A DNA stretch of 64,000 nt. Origin: Rhodobiaceae bacterium. Lineage in GTDB: Bacteria > Pseudomonadota > Alphaproteobacteria > Rhizobiales > Tepidamorphaceae. This document shows positions 16,513-24,128 of the stretch, piece by piece. The notes under the pieces were generated by a model that saw only the letters and a list, made by a program, of their open reading frames with translations, was not told the DNA's origin and ran no database searches. Made by a program: the position numbers and the translations under genes. Each line of letters opens with the position of its first letter. Position 1 is the first letter of the stretch. Location: contig JACKJK010000003.1 in the NCBI GenBank assembly GCA_020637985.1, forward strand, positions 248,001-312,000, written 5' to 3'.

Positions 16513-17171
16513 CAATCCTCCACCACCTGGATGATGCAACCGTGATGCGCTACGCCAGCGGCGATCTCGATGAGGCTTTTGCCGCCGTTGTGACGTCCCA
16601 TCTGGCAATGTGCCCCGAATGCCGCCGCGCCGCGCGGCTGGCCGAGGCGGTTGGTGGTGAGTTGATCGAGGCCTGCGAGCCGGCCAGCCTGCCCGCGGGT
16701 GCGTTCGAGCGCATGATGAGTCAGATCGGTGAAATCGGCAGGCCGGATGCACCGCCGCCGAAGCAGGTAGCGCGAACAGTTGCGGGCGATGTTCCCGCTC
16801 CCTTGCAGCGCTATGTCGGCAACTCGCTTGACGCCATTGCCTGGCGGCATATCGCGCCGGGCGTGCGCAAGCACGACATCGCCCTGGGAAGCAAGTCGAC
16901 AGGCAAGCTCTACCTGCTCAATATCGCTCCGGGCCGGGCTGTGCCCGAGCACGGCCATGGCGGTTCGGAGATGACGCTGGTCCTCAGTGGGGCCTATCGC
17001 GACGAACTGGGCCGTTTCGCCGCGGGCGATATCGCAGACCTCGACGAGCACGTGGAGCATCAGCCCTGCGTCGATCCGGATGCGTCCTGCATTTGCCTTG
17101 TGGCGACCGAAGCGCCAACGCGTTTCAAGGGGGTGCTTTCGCGCTTGCTCCAGCCGGTTTTCGGCATTTGA
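16509..17171 (+). CDS. chrR: ChrR-type zinc anti-sigma factor with cupin domain
   Basis: 220 residues. The N-terminal anti-sigma domain carries the zinc motif His31-x3-Cys35-x2-Cys38, with His6 as a further ligand. The C-terminal cupin (about 100-200) has PEHGHGGSEMTLVLSGAY, GDIADLDEHVEHQP and a Cys-containing CICLVATE strand, the layout of ChrR, whose cupin is needed for singlet-oxygen release of RpoE. Cytosolic. The ATG overlaps the sigma stop (ATGA), so the pair is translationally coupled and kept stoichiometric. Confidence 0.92.
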   Translation: MTILHHLDDATVMRYASGDLDEAFAAVVTSHLAMCPECRRAARLAEAVGGELIEACEPASLPAGAFERMMSQIGEIGRPDAPPPKQVARTVAGDVPAPLQRYVGNSLDAIAWRHIAPGVRKHDIALGSKSTGKLYLLNIAPGRAVPEHGHGGSEMTLVLSGAYRDELGRFAAGDIADLDEHVEHQPCVDPDASCICLVATEAPTRFKGVLSRLLQPVFGI

Positions 17172-17173
17172 TC

Positions 17174-17944
17174 GTGCCCGAGGCTGCGCCGTTTGAAGGC
17201 CATGTCTGGATCACCGGCGCCAGCTCCGGAATAGGGCGCGAGTTGGCGCGCCGAGTCGCGCGCACGGCCGCCCATGTCTCGGTTTCAGCGCGTTCGCTCG
17301 ACAAGCTGCGATCGCTGGCAGACGAATGCCGCAACATCAGCGCGCATCCGGTGGATGTTGCCGATGCGGACGCTGTTCGCGGGGTGCTGGAGCAAATCCG
17401 CTCAGGACACGGGGACATCGACACGGCCATCCTGAACGCCGGCATCTGGCGGCTCATGGACGCAGTAGACCTGGACGCAGATTTCGCCCGCGCTGCGATG
17501 CTGGTGAACTACCTCGGCGTGGTCAATGCGCTATCCGTCCTGATCCCCGCCATGCGCGCGCGCGGACGCGGACACATCGTGATCGTCGCGTCCGTGGCGG
17601 GTTACAGGGGACTGCCGAAGTCGATCTCCTACGGTCCGACAAAGGCCGCGTTGATAAACCTGGCCGAGACATTGCGTTGCGAGCTGGAACCTCTCGGGAT
17701 CCGTGTAACACTCGTCAATCCGGGGTTTGTCGATACGCCGATGACGCAGTCCAACCCATTCCCCATGCCCGGCATTGTCTCGGCGGATGCCGCCGCGGCC
17801 ACGATACTGGAGGGTCTTCGCGCCAGGCGATACGAGATCGTCTTTCCGACGTGGTTCGCGGCCGCCATGAAAATACTGCGGATTGTGCCCAACGGGGCCT
17901 ATTTCTGGCTCGTGCGGACGTTCCTCCACAAACCTTCGCAGTGA
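17174..17944 (+). CDS. Short-chain dehydrogenase/reductase
   Basis: About 256 residues from GTG 17174. Classical SDR motifs: TGASSGIG near the N-terminus, an NAG-type ILNAG segment, a catalytic Ser region IVIVASVAGY and YGPTK (Tyr-x3-Lys). The C-terminus has hydrophobic residues near VPNGAYFWLV. It follows chrR by two bases and is probably transcribed from the RpoE promoter. SDRs of this kind accompany RpoE-ChrR lipid genes in other alphaproteobacteria; substrate unknown. An ATG at 17093 lies within chrR and would add a non-homologous extension, so the later GTG (or TTG 17168) is preferred. Confidence 0.85.
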   Translation: MPEAAPFEGHVWITGASSGIGRELARRVARTAAHVSVSARSLDKLRSLADECRNISAHPVDVADADAVRGVLEQIRSGHGDIDTAILNAGIWRLMDAVDLDADFARAAMLVNYLGVVNALSVLIPAMRARGRGHIVIVASVAGYRGLPKSISYGPTKAALINLAETLRCELEPLGIRVTLVNPGFVDTPMTQSNPFPMPGIVSADAAAATILEGLRARRYEIVFPTWFAAAMKILRIVPNGAYFWLVRTFLHKPSQ

Positions 17945-17960
17945 TGTCGCCCGTGGCTGC

Positions 17961-19193
17961 TCACGGCTTCCGCAGTCGGTAGAGACCAACGTCGATGATG
18001 CCTTGGTCGAAGCCGGCCTCGCAGTAGGTCAGGTAGTAGCGCCACATCCTGCGGAACGTTTCGTCGAATCCAAGGCGCTCGATCTGCGGCCATGCCGCCT
18101 CGAAGCGCCGCCGCCAGTGGCGCAGGGTCTCCGCATAGCTCGCTCCGAAGTTTTCGCAGTGGTCGAGGCGCAGGCCAGCGGCTTCGGCCTGTCGGGCGAT
18201 GATGGTTCGTGTCGGCAACATGCCGCCGGGAAAGATGTAGCGCTGGATGAAGTCGGTCCCTTGCCGGTAGGCGGGGAAATGCATGTCATCCATGGTGATC
18301 GCCTGGATCACGGCGCAACCGCCGGGCGCGAGGCGATCATGCAGCGTCTGGAAATATGTGGGCCAGTAGTCCTCGCCCACGGCTTCGATCATTTCCACCG
18401 ACATGATGCGGTCGAATTCACCGGCCGATTCACGATAGTCCTGCAGGTGGAACTCGCTCGATCCCGGCGCGCAATCCGCTTGCACCGTCTCGCGGCAATG
18501 TGAAAGCTGCGCCTGCGAGAGCGTGATGCCCCTGACATGTGCGCCGTGCGATTGCGCCGCGGCGCGGGCAAGCGCCCCCCAGCCGCATCCGATCTCGAGA
18601 ACGCGCTCGCCATCTGACAATTCCAGGAGTTCGAGGATGCGCCGGATCTTGGCGTCTTGCGATTGCTCCAGCGATTCAGCGTGAGCCGAGAAAAGCCCAC
18701 TCGAATAGATCATGTCCGGATCGAGCCAGAGCCGGAAGAAGTCGTTGCTGAGATCGTAGTGCGCCGCGATGTTGCGCCGGCTGCCGCGCACGGAGTTGCG
18801 ACGCGCCAGATGTGCCAGACGGTCGATCAGCCGTCCCTTGAACACATTCCCGCCTGACCGCGAAAACGCGCGCTCGTTGTCAAGATAGAACCGGAACAGG
18901 GCAGTGGGGTCGGAGATGTCCAGGTCGCCGCTGATGTAACTTTCCGCGAAGCCAAGTCTGCCGCGTGCGATCGCCCTGCGCAGCACGGAGAAGTTTTTCA
19001 GCTTGAGCATTGGTGCCGGTTCGCCGGTCTCTCCGCCAAATCGGTACCGCTGTCCCGATGGCAGTTCGACAACGACAGCGCCCACAGGCGTGAAATCGAG
19101 CATCTTGCGGGCAGCCGACGCCAGCATGGCCTCCACGCCATTGCGTGTTCCACGCCTGCTGACAGCATCGTCCGATGTCAGTTGTTCGATCAT
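17961..19193 (-). CDS. cfa: Cyclopropane-fatty-acid-synthase-like SAM methyltransferase
   Basis: 410 residues. Seen: VLEIGCGWGALARAAA (SAM-binding motif I), YDLSNDFFRLWLD, MIYSSGLF, and the carboxylate-binding IMSVEMIEAVGEDYW segment with FIQRYIFPGG, all characteristic of CfaA/mycolic acid cyclopropane synthases. It would methylenate or methylate an unsaturated acyl chain of membrane phospholipid. In Rhodobacter, a CFA-like enzyme in the RpoE regulon starts furan fatty acid synthesis, so that product is as likely as a cyclopropane. Third gene of the minus-strand operon headed by the amine oxidase, three bases after DUF1365. Confidence 0.88.
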   Translation of the reverse strand: MIEQLTSDDAVSRRGTRNGVEAMLASAARKMLDFTPVGAVVVELPSGQRYRFGGETGEPAPMLKLKNFSVLRRAIARGRLGFAESYISGDLDISDPTALFRFYLDNERAFSRSGGNVFKGRLIDRLAHLARRNSVRGSRRNIAAHYDLSNDFFRLWLDPDMIYSSGLFSAHAESLEQSQDAKIRRILELLELSDGERVLEIGCGWGALARAAAQSHGAHVRGITLSQAQLSHCRETVQADCAPGSSEFHLQDYRESAGEFDRIMSVEMIEAVGEDYWPTYFQTLHDRLAPGGCAVIQAITMDDMHFPAYRQGTDFIQRYIFPGGMLPTRTIIARQAEAAGLRLDHCENFGASYAETLRHWRRRFEAAWPQIERLGFDETFRRMWRYYLTYCEAGFDQGIIDVGLYRLRKP

Positions 19194-19196
19194 GAC

Positions 19197-19979
19197 CTAA
19201 CCTGCGCCTGAAGTGTCATCGAAGGAGACGGGCGGAACCGGCGGGGCAGGGCGCGGTATGACGACAAGCCCCTTCATCCACAACCGGGCCGCCTCGAAAT
19301 GGATCGCGGCGATGACCTTGAGCGTCATCCATCCTGTTGTCGCCAGTGCCTTGAGCAGGTTCCGATCGCTGAGTTCGGCCCGATGGGCGCTGAAGCTCGC
19401 GGTCATCAGCGCGCGCCGGTCGGTTTCGAGCGTGATGGCGAGCTTCAGTGAGGCGCCGAAAGGCGACATGCGAAAATGGTAGGTGCCCCCGGTGTCATTG
19501 AAAGGGGAGACGTAGAACTGCTTGGCGCAACTCTGGACAACTGTCCCGTCATCTCCCGGGGCCGCCCTCAGTACATAGGTCATGCGCTCGCCGAAGGTGT
19601 TACTGACCTCATAGAGGACCAGGCGCACGTCCCCGCTCGCGTCCAGCCCCGCATAGACAGTCAGCGGGTTGAAGACGTAGCCGAGTACGCGCGGGTAGCA
19701 GAGCATGACGAACCGCTCGATGTGCCGGCCTTCGCCGACCTGTTCCGCCAGCCGGCGCAGGTAGGGTCCAAGCGGAGTTCCATCGCCGTGATCGGCATCG
19801 TGCAGGCTGAGCAGGTTGAGGCGATTGTGGGAAAACAGGGTCAGCCGCTGAGCGGTTTCCGAGATGCTGTCGACGTCGATCAGCAACGAGAACACACGAT
19901 AGCGCAGCACATGGCGTATCGGTCGCAGGCGCCGGTGCACAACGTCTCCAAGGTAGAGCGCATTTGCCGGAGTGTTCAT
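19197..19979 (-). CDS. DUF1365 family protein
   Basis: 260 residues with the family hallmarks ALYLGDVVHRRLRP, HVLRYRVFSLLIDVD, the LLSLHDADHGDG motif, MLCYPRVLGYVFNPLTVYAG and FYVSPFNDTGGTYHF. The biochemical role is not established. It almost always lies between an FAD amine-oxidase-like gene and a cyclopropane-synthase-like gene, and is thought to take part in modifying unsaturated fatty acids. The start overlaps the amine-oxidase stop by four bases. Confidence 0.88.
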   Translation of the reverse strand: MNTPANALYLGDVVHRRLRPIRHVLRYRVFSLLIDVDSISETAQRLTLFSHNRLNLLSLHDADHGDGTPLGPYLRRLAEQVGEGRHIERFVMLCYPRVLGYVFNPLTVYAGLDASGDVRLVLYEVSNTFGERMTYVLRAAPGDDGTVVQSCAKQFYVSPFNDTGGTYHFRMSPFGASLKLAITLETDRRALMTASFSAHRAELSDRNLLKALATTGWMTLKVIAAIHFEAARLWMKGLVVIPRPAPPVPPVSFDDTSGAG

Positions 19980-21304
19980 TCCGCCGCCTCTGCGGCGTCT
20001 CCCGCCGCAAGGTTGATGCGGCCGGATTCGTCTGCGACCTGCCAGGGACGGCGAACGCCGCCCAGTTGCTCGGCGACGGCAAGGCCGCTCTGTATGCCGT
20101 CCTCATGGAAGCCGTAGCCAAAATAGCTGCCGCAGAACCATGTCCTTTGCCGCCCTTGCAGGTTCCACAGGCGCTTCTGCGCCGCAAGGGCAGCGGCGTT
20201 GAACACAGGATGGCGATAGCTGAACGTGCGATGCACGGCCTTTGGATGGATGTCAGCGGTCGGATTCAGCGTCACGAGCAGGGGCACGCGCGTTTCAAGC
20301 CCCTGCAATTCATTCATCCAGTAGGTCAGGCAGAGCGGGCTTTCGAGGCCTCTTTCCGACTTGATGAAATTCCAGCTCGACCATACGCGGCGTCGCTGCG
20401 GCATCCAGCGCCTGTCGCTGTGCAGGACCGCCTCGTTGGGCTGGTAGGCAAAGCTGCCAAGCAGGGTGGTTTCCTCGTCGCTCGGCGCCTCGATCAGGCT
20501 CAGGGCCTGGTCGGCGTGGGTCGCGAAGACGACGTGATCGAAGGGGCGCATCGCGCCGCGCGTATCCTCCAGGACGACCTTGCTCGCGCTGCGCGCCACG
20601 CGGCGAGCGCCAACACCCTGAATGACCCGGAAGTCGGCGTCCGAAATGAGCGCGGACACATAGTTGCGGCTACCACCGCAAACGGTGCGCCATGCCGGCC
20701 GGTCGGAGAGTTGCAGCAGCCCGTGATTGCCGTAGAAAGCCAGAAAGGTGCGCGCCGGGAAGTTGAGCATCTCACGCAAGGTCGTGGACCAGATCGCCGC
20801 GCCCATAGGCACGATGTGTTCCTCTACGAAGCGGGACGAATAGCCTTCAGCGCGAAGGAAATCGCCGAGTGTCGGCTCCCCGGCATGGGTTTCGACGCGG
20901 CTTGCTGCCGTGTCGAAGAACCGGCGGATTTCAAGCAGCAAGGCCCAGTGGGAGGGGCTCGCTATGTTGCGCCTCTGGCCGAAATAGCCATTGGCGTTTG
21001 TCCCGGAATACTCATAGGTCCCGCTGCCCACCGACAAGGCAAACCCCATGCTCGAAGGCTGCGTCTTCACGCCGAGATGGGCGAACAGGGCCGTGAGGTT
21101 CGGATACGTCTTCTCGTTGTAGACGATGAAGCCAGTATCGACATCAACGGTCCCGTCGCTCAGCTCGACGTCGACGGTGTTGGCATGGCCGCCCAGACGC
21201 TGATCGCACTCGTAAACGGTGACCTGGTGGCGTCTTGATAGCAACCATGCGGCCGAGAGACCCGAGATACCCGATCCGACAACAGCGATGTTCAACCCTG
21301 GCAT
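19976..21304 (-). CDS. FAD-dependent amine-oxidase-fold oxidoreductase
   Basis: About 442 residues from the ATG at 21304. IAVVGSGISGLSAAWLLSRR is the FAD-binding GxGxxG strand-helix, with the acidic end VTVYE. VDTGFIVYNEKTYPNL and the FATHADQALSLI region are typical of the phytoene-desaturase/amine-oxidase proteins paired with DUF1365. It probably acts on an unsaturated lipid chain as desaturase, isomerase or oxidase. First gene of a three-gene minus operon with a candidate RpoE promoter about 40 bases upstream. A longer frame to 21487 is open, but the added 61 residues cross the promoter and lack homology. Confidence 0.87.
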   Translation of the reverse strand: MPGLNIAVVGSGISGLSAAWLLSRRHQVTVYECDQRLGGHANTVDVELSDGTVDVDTGFIVYNEKTYPNLTALFAHLGVKTQPSSMGFALSVGSGTYEYSGTNANGYFGQRRNIASPSHWALLLEIRRFFDTAASRVETHAGEPTLGDFLRAEGYSSRFVEEHIVPMGAAIWSTTLREMLNFPARTFLAFYGNHGLLQLSDRPAWRTVCGGSRNYVSALISDADFRVIQGVGARRVARSASKVVLEDTRGAMRPFDHVVFATHADQALSLIEAPSDEETTLLGSFAYQPNEAVLHSDRRWMPQRRRVWSSWNFIKSERGLESPLCLTYWMNELQGLETRVPLLVTLNPTADIHPKAVHRTFSYRHPVFNAAALAAQKRLWNLQGRQRTWFCGSYFGYGFHEDGIQSGLAVAEQLGGVRRPWQVADESGRINLAAGDAAEAAE

Positions 21305-21341
21305 ACGCGCGGCGTCCCTGATTCCCTGATGATGTTGGGTT

Positions 21342-21371
21342 TGGATACGCCCCAGCCTACCGAAAGGATCA
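21342..21371 (-). promoter_or_regulatory. Candidate RpoE (ECF) promoter of the amine oxidase-DUF1365-CFA operon
   Basis: Minus strand TGATCC at 21371-21366, 18-base spacer, TATCCA at 21347-21342; the ATG follows at 21304. Same elements and same spacing as the candidate promoter of rpoE at 15859-15888. Confidence 0.62.
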
Positions 21372-21459
21372 TTCCGGTTCGAAATGTCTTGCGGTCGTGG
21401 CCGATGATCCGCCCGCCATGCGCCTGCGTAGGAGTCGGCAGGAAATAAGGGGAGAACGT

Positions 21460-21864
21460 ATGGGGACGCACCTGCTCGCCTACGCAACGACGGCTGCCGT
21501 CTTCCTGGTCATCGACTACGTGTGGCTGGCACACCTGGCCCGCGGTTTCTATGCCGATCGTCTCGGGCACCTGCTGCTGGAACGCCCGAACGTCGGTGCC
21601 GCGGTGACGTTTTATGCAATCTATGTGGCTGGTATCGTTTTCTTTGCCACCTTGCCCGCACTGAAGTCGGGTTCGGCGTCATCGGCTCTGGTCTTGGGCG
21701 CGCTGTTCGGGTTTTTCGCCTATGCGACCTACGACATGACGAACTATGCCACGCTGAAGGGGTGGCCGCTTGCGGTGGTCATGGTCGATGTGGCGTGGGG
21801 AACGGTGTTGAGCGGCCTTGCAGCCCTGGCTGGTTTTCACGCCACCCGCTTGCTGTTGGCTTGA
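21460..21864 (+). CDS. DUF2177 membrane protein
   Basis: 134 residues with four hydrophobic segments, starting MGTHLLAYATTAAVFLVIDYVWLA and including GALFGFFAYATYDMTNYATL, a conserved feature of the family. Inner membrane, function unknown; often found with RpoE-ChrR, DUF1365 and CFA genes. The ATG at 21460 has AAGGGGAG upstream, better than the open extension back to 21397. Divergent from the amine-oxidase operon and so may share its control region. Confidence 0.85.
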   Translation: MGTHLLAYATTAAVFLVIDYVWLAHLARGFYADRLGHLLLERPNVGAAVTFYAIYVAGIVFFATLPALKSGSASSALVLGALFGFFAYATYDMTNYATLKGWPLAVVMVDVAWGTVLSGLAALAGFHATRLLLA

Positions 21865-21896
21865 CAGCCGGTCAGGGAAACTGGGCAAGTCTGATC

Positions 21897-22992
21897 ATGG
21901 CAACGCTTGAAGGCACCTATACCGTGCTCGGCGAGGACGGTCAGCGCGGTTTTCAGGTCGCCATGCAACAGGCTGGCAGCAAGGCCGGCGGCAAGGATCT
22001 GGAGGTCATCGTCGGCGCGATCGACGCCACTCCGGAAACGGCCTTGCGCGTCGTGCGCAAGCTTGTCGAACAGGACAAGGTCGACATCGTCATCGGGCCG
22101 CTCTCGGGATCGGAGGGCTTTGCGCTGCGCGACTACGCGAAGACGTAGCCGCAGGTGACGATCATCAACGGCATTTCCGGCGCGCAGGAAACCACCTTCA
22201 TCAATCCGTCGGAAAACTTCTTCCGCTTCAACATGGATGGGGTCCAGTGGGGCGCGGGCCTTGGCGACTATGTCTTCAACGAAAAGGGCTGGAAGACGGT
22301 CGCCTCCGTGGCGGAAGACTATTCGTTTGCCTACACCAACTTTCTCGGCTTCGCGCACGAGTTCTGCAAGGCCGGCGGCAAGATCACCGAGCGTTTCTGG
22401 GTGCCGCTGGGATCGAAGGATTTCACCTCGATCATCGCAGCGCTACCTGATGATGTCGATGCGGTCTATCTCGGCCTCGGCGGCGGCGACGCCGTCAACT
22501 TCCTCAACCAGTACCAGCAGGCCGGCGGCGGCGACGTCGGCCTCATCGGCGGCACGATCATGGTCGACGGCACCGTGCTGTCATCCAAGGGGGATGCGAA
22601 GAAGCTGCTGATCGGCACCCCGTCGTCGGGCCCGCAGGCCGACACCTGGGACGATCCGAAATGGCAGGCCTACGTGAAGGCCTATCAGGACGCCTTCCCG
22701 CCGGAGAAGCGTTTCCCGTCGCCCTCGCTGCTGGCCACTGGCTACTACAACGCCGCCAACGCAGCCATCACCTGCCTTAACGAGACCGGTGGCGACCTTT
22801 CCGACGGGCAGGCAAAGTTCCGCGCATGTCTGCGCAATCTGCAACTCGACGCGCCCAATGGTAAGATTGTCCTCGACGATAACCGCCAGGCGATTGGCTC
22901 GAACTTCGTCACCGAAGTGGTTCAGCTCAGTGATGGCAACCTGACCAACAAGTTCGTCAAAAAGATCGACAACGTGAACCAGACGCTGGGCC
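21897..22992 (+). pseudogene. Broken ABC-transporter amino-acid-type substrate-binding protein gene
   Basis: The frame encodes a Leu/Ile/Val-type periplasmic binding protein: LGEDGQRGFQVAMQQAG, VDIVIGPLSGSEGFALRDYA, then VTIINGISGAQETTFIN and YYNAANAAITCLNETGG. Three defects are visible. The 5' end lacks a signal peptide and the first strand, and the gene begins only 33 bases after DUF2177. An in-frame TAG at 22146-22148 interrupts KT-PQV, where CAG (Gln) is expected. The 3' end runs into a 46-base repeat linked to an IS end. No permease or ATPase genes accompany it. A decayed fragment of a transport operon. Confidence 0.8.
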
Positions 22993-23038
22993 AGGGGAGG
23001 GCGCTCTGGACCTCAACCGGTTTTGCTCTGACAATGCC
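22993..23038. repeat. 46-base direct repeat, copy A (IS6-related end)
   Basis: Matches 24078-24123 in the same orientation with two G/A differences in 46 bases. Copy B lies just upstream of a transposase N-terminus on the minus strand, so the repeat is probably the transposase-proximal end of an IS6-like element. Copy A ends the broken binding-protein gene. Confidence 0.8.
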
Positions 23039-23185
23039 CTATTACTCGATCAAGGCACTCAACCCGCTCGGCGCCGTGCCGCGACCACCGAGGCGGCCCG
23101 CTGCAAAGACGTCCCAAAGCGGACACTCCGTCATGTCAGGCAGTCATCACGGCCGGCCAATGAACTCCTTGTAAGGCAGCAGAAA

Positions 23186-23818
23186 ATGACGCCGATCGAA
23201 GTGCTGGATTATGTTGGTGTCGCGCTATTTGCTGCCACGGGCGCGCTGGCTGCATCCCGCAACCAACTGGACATCATCGGTTTCCTGTTCTTGGCCGCGG
23301 TGACGGGAATCGGAGGCGGCACGGTACGTGACCTCGTGCTTGATGTTCCGGTGTTCTGGGTCGAGCAGCCGGTACACGTTCTGGTCTGCACTCTCACGGC
23401 GATCTTCGTATACTTCACTGCTCACCTGATCGAGTCGAGATACCGGCTTCTTCTCTGGCTCGACGCCATAGCGCTTGCGGCTTATGGCGTCTTCGGTGCC
23501 TACAAGGGGCTCGCGGCGACGGATTCGGTGACCGTCGCAATCGTAATGGGCATGATGACGGGAACTCTGGGCGGAATTATCCGCGACGTCCTTGCGCGCG
23601 AGCCTTCTGTCCTGCTGCGGCAGGAGATCTATGTGGCGGCCGCGATCAGCGGGGCCGCCGGCTTCGTGGCACTGTCGCGCTTCGGATTGCCAACCTCGTT
23701 TGCCGCCGGTCTCGGCTTCATGGTCGCACTTTTCGTGCGCGGCGGGGCGATCCAATTTCAGTGGAAGTTGCCGGCCTACAAGTCACGGCCTGGTCGACAT
23801 CCTGACGAATTGCACTAG
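23186..23818 (+). CDS. TRIC/UPF0126 family cation channel (YadS-like)
   Basis: 210 residues, six or seven hydrophobic segments. Two internal repeats carry GIGGGTVRDL near residue 45 and TGTLGGIIRDVL near residue 130, the glycine-rich kinked helices of bacterial TRIC channels, which conduct monovalent cations as trimers. Inner membrane. It has a readable start (AGGCAGCAG before the ATG) and an intact frame, but lies between the two copies of a 46-base repeat, and its last codons overlap a transposase remnant on the other strand. It may have been moved together with the IS. Confidence 0.88.
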   Translation: MTPIEVLDYVGVALFAATGALAASRNQLDIIGFLFLAAVTGIGGGTVRDLVLDVPVFWVEQPVHVLVCTLTAIFVYFTAHLIESRYRLLLWLDAIALAAYGVFGAYKGLAATDSVTVAIVMGMMTGTLGGIIRDVLAREPSVLLRQEIYVAAAISGAAGFVALSRFGLPTSFAAGLGFMVALFVRGGAIQFQWKLPAYKSRPGRHPDELH

Positions 23819-24066
23819 CGGACAGCCCGCAAGCTGTTCACCCACCGGGATCGCGCCTGCAGGTTCGAGAGCCGTTGCCATTCGGCCAGTGCCGCGGACC
23901 GGCTCCACCAGAAGCGCACCGTCTCGTGGCTGATGTCGATGCCGCGTTCGTGCAGCAGGTCCTCGACATTGAGCCGCGACAACGGGACGCGGATGTACAT
24001 CATGACCGCCAGGCGAATGACCTCGGAGCTTGCCTTGAAGTAGCGGAACGGGTTCGATTTGCGCAT
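23815..24066 (-). pseudogene. IS6-family transposase remnant (internal deletion)
   Basis: 83 codons starting MRKSNPFRYFKASSEVIRLA, the N-terminus of IS6-family transposases, through LLHERGIDISHETVRFWW. It then jumps to SRSAALAEWQRL, which corresponds to the transposase C-terminus (compare ATALAEWRQLF at the end of the copy near 28.4 kb). The catalytic DDE core is missing. Confidence 0.82.
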
Positions 24067-24077
24067 GCGGAGAGGCT

Positions 24078-24123
24078 AGGGGAGGGCACTCTGGACCTCA
24101 ACCGATTTTGCTCTGACAATGCC
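24078..24123. repeat. 46-base direct repeat, copy B (IS6-related end)
   Basis: Second copy of the repeat at 22993-23038, two mismatches. It sits about 12 bases upstream of the minus-strand transposase remnant start, as an IS terminal region would, and just before the glycosyltransferase gene on the plus strand. Confidence 0.8.
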
Positions 24124-24128
24124 TGCGC

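Noticed and set aside
21304..21487. Longer N-terminus for the amine oxidase starting at 21487
   Set aside because: The added 61 residues are not homologous, cross the candidate promoter and overlap the start of the divergent DUF2177 gene.
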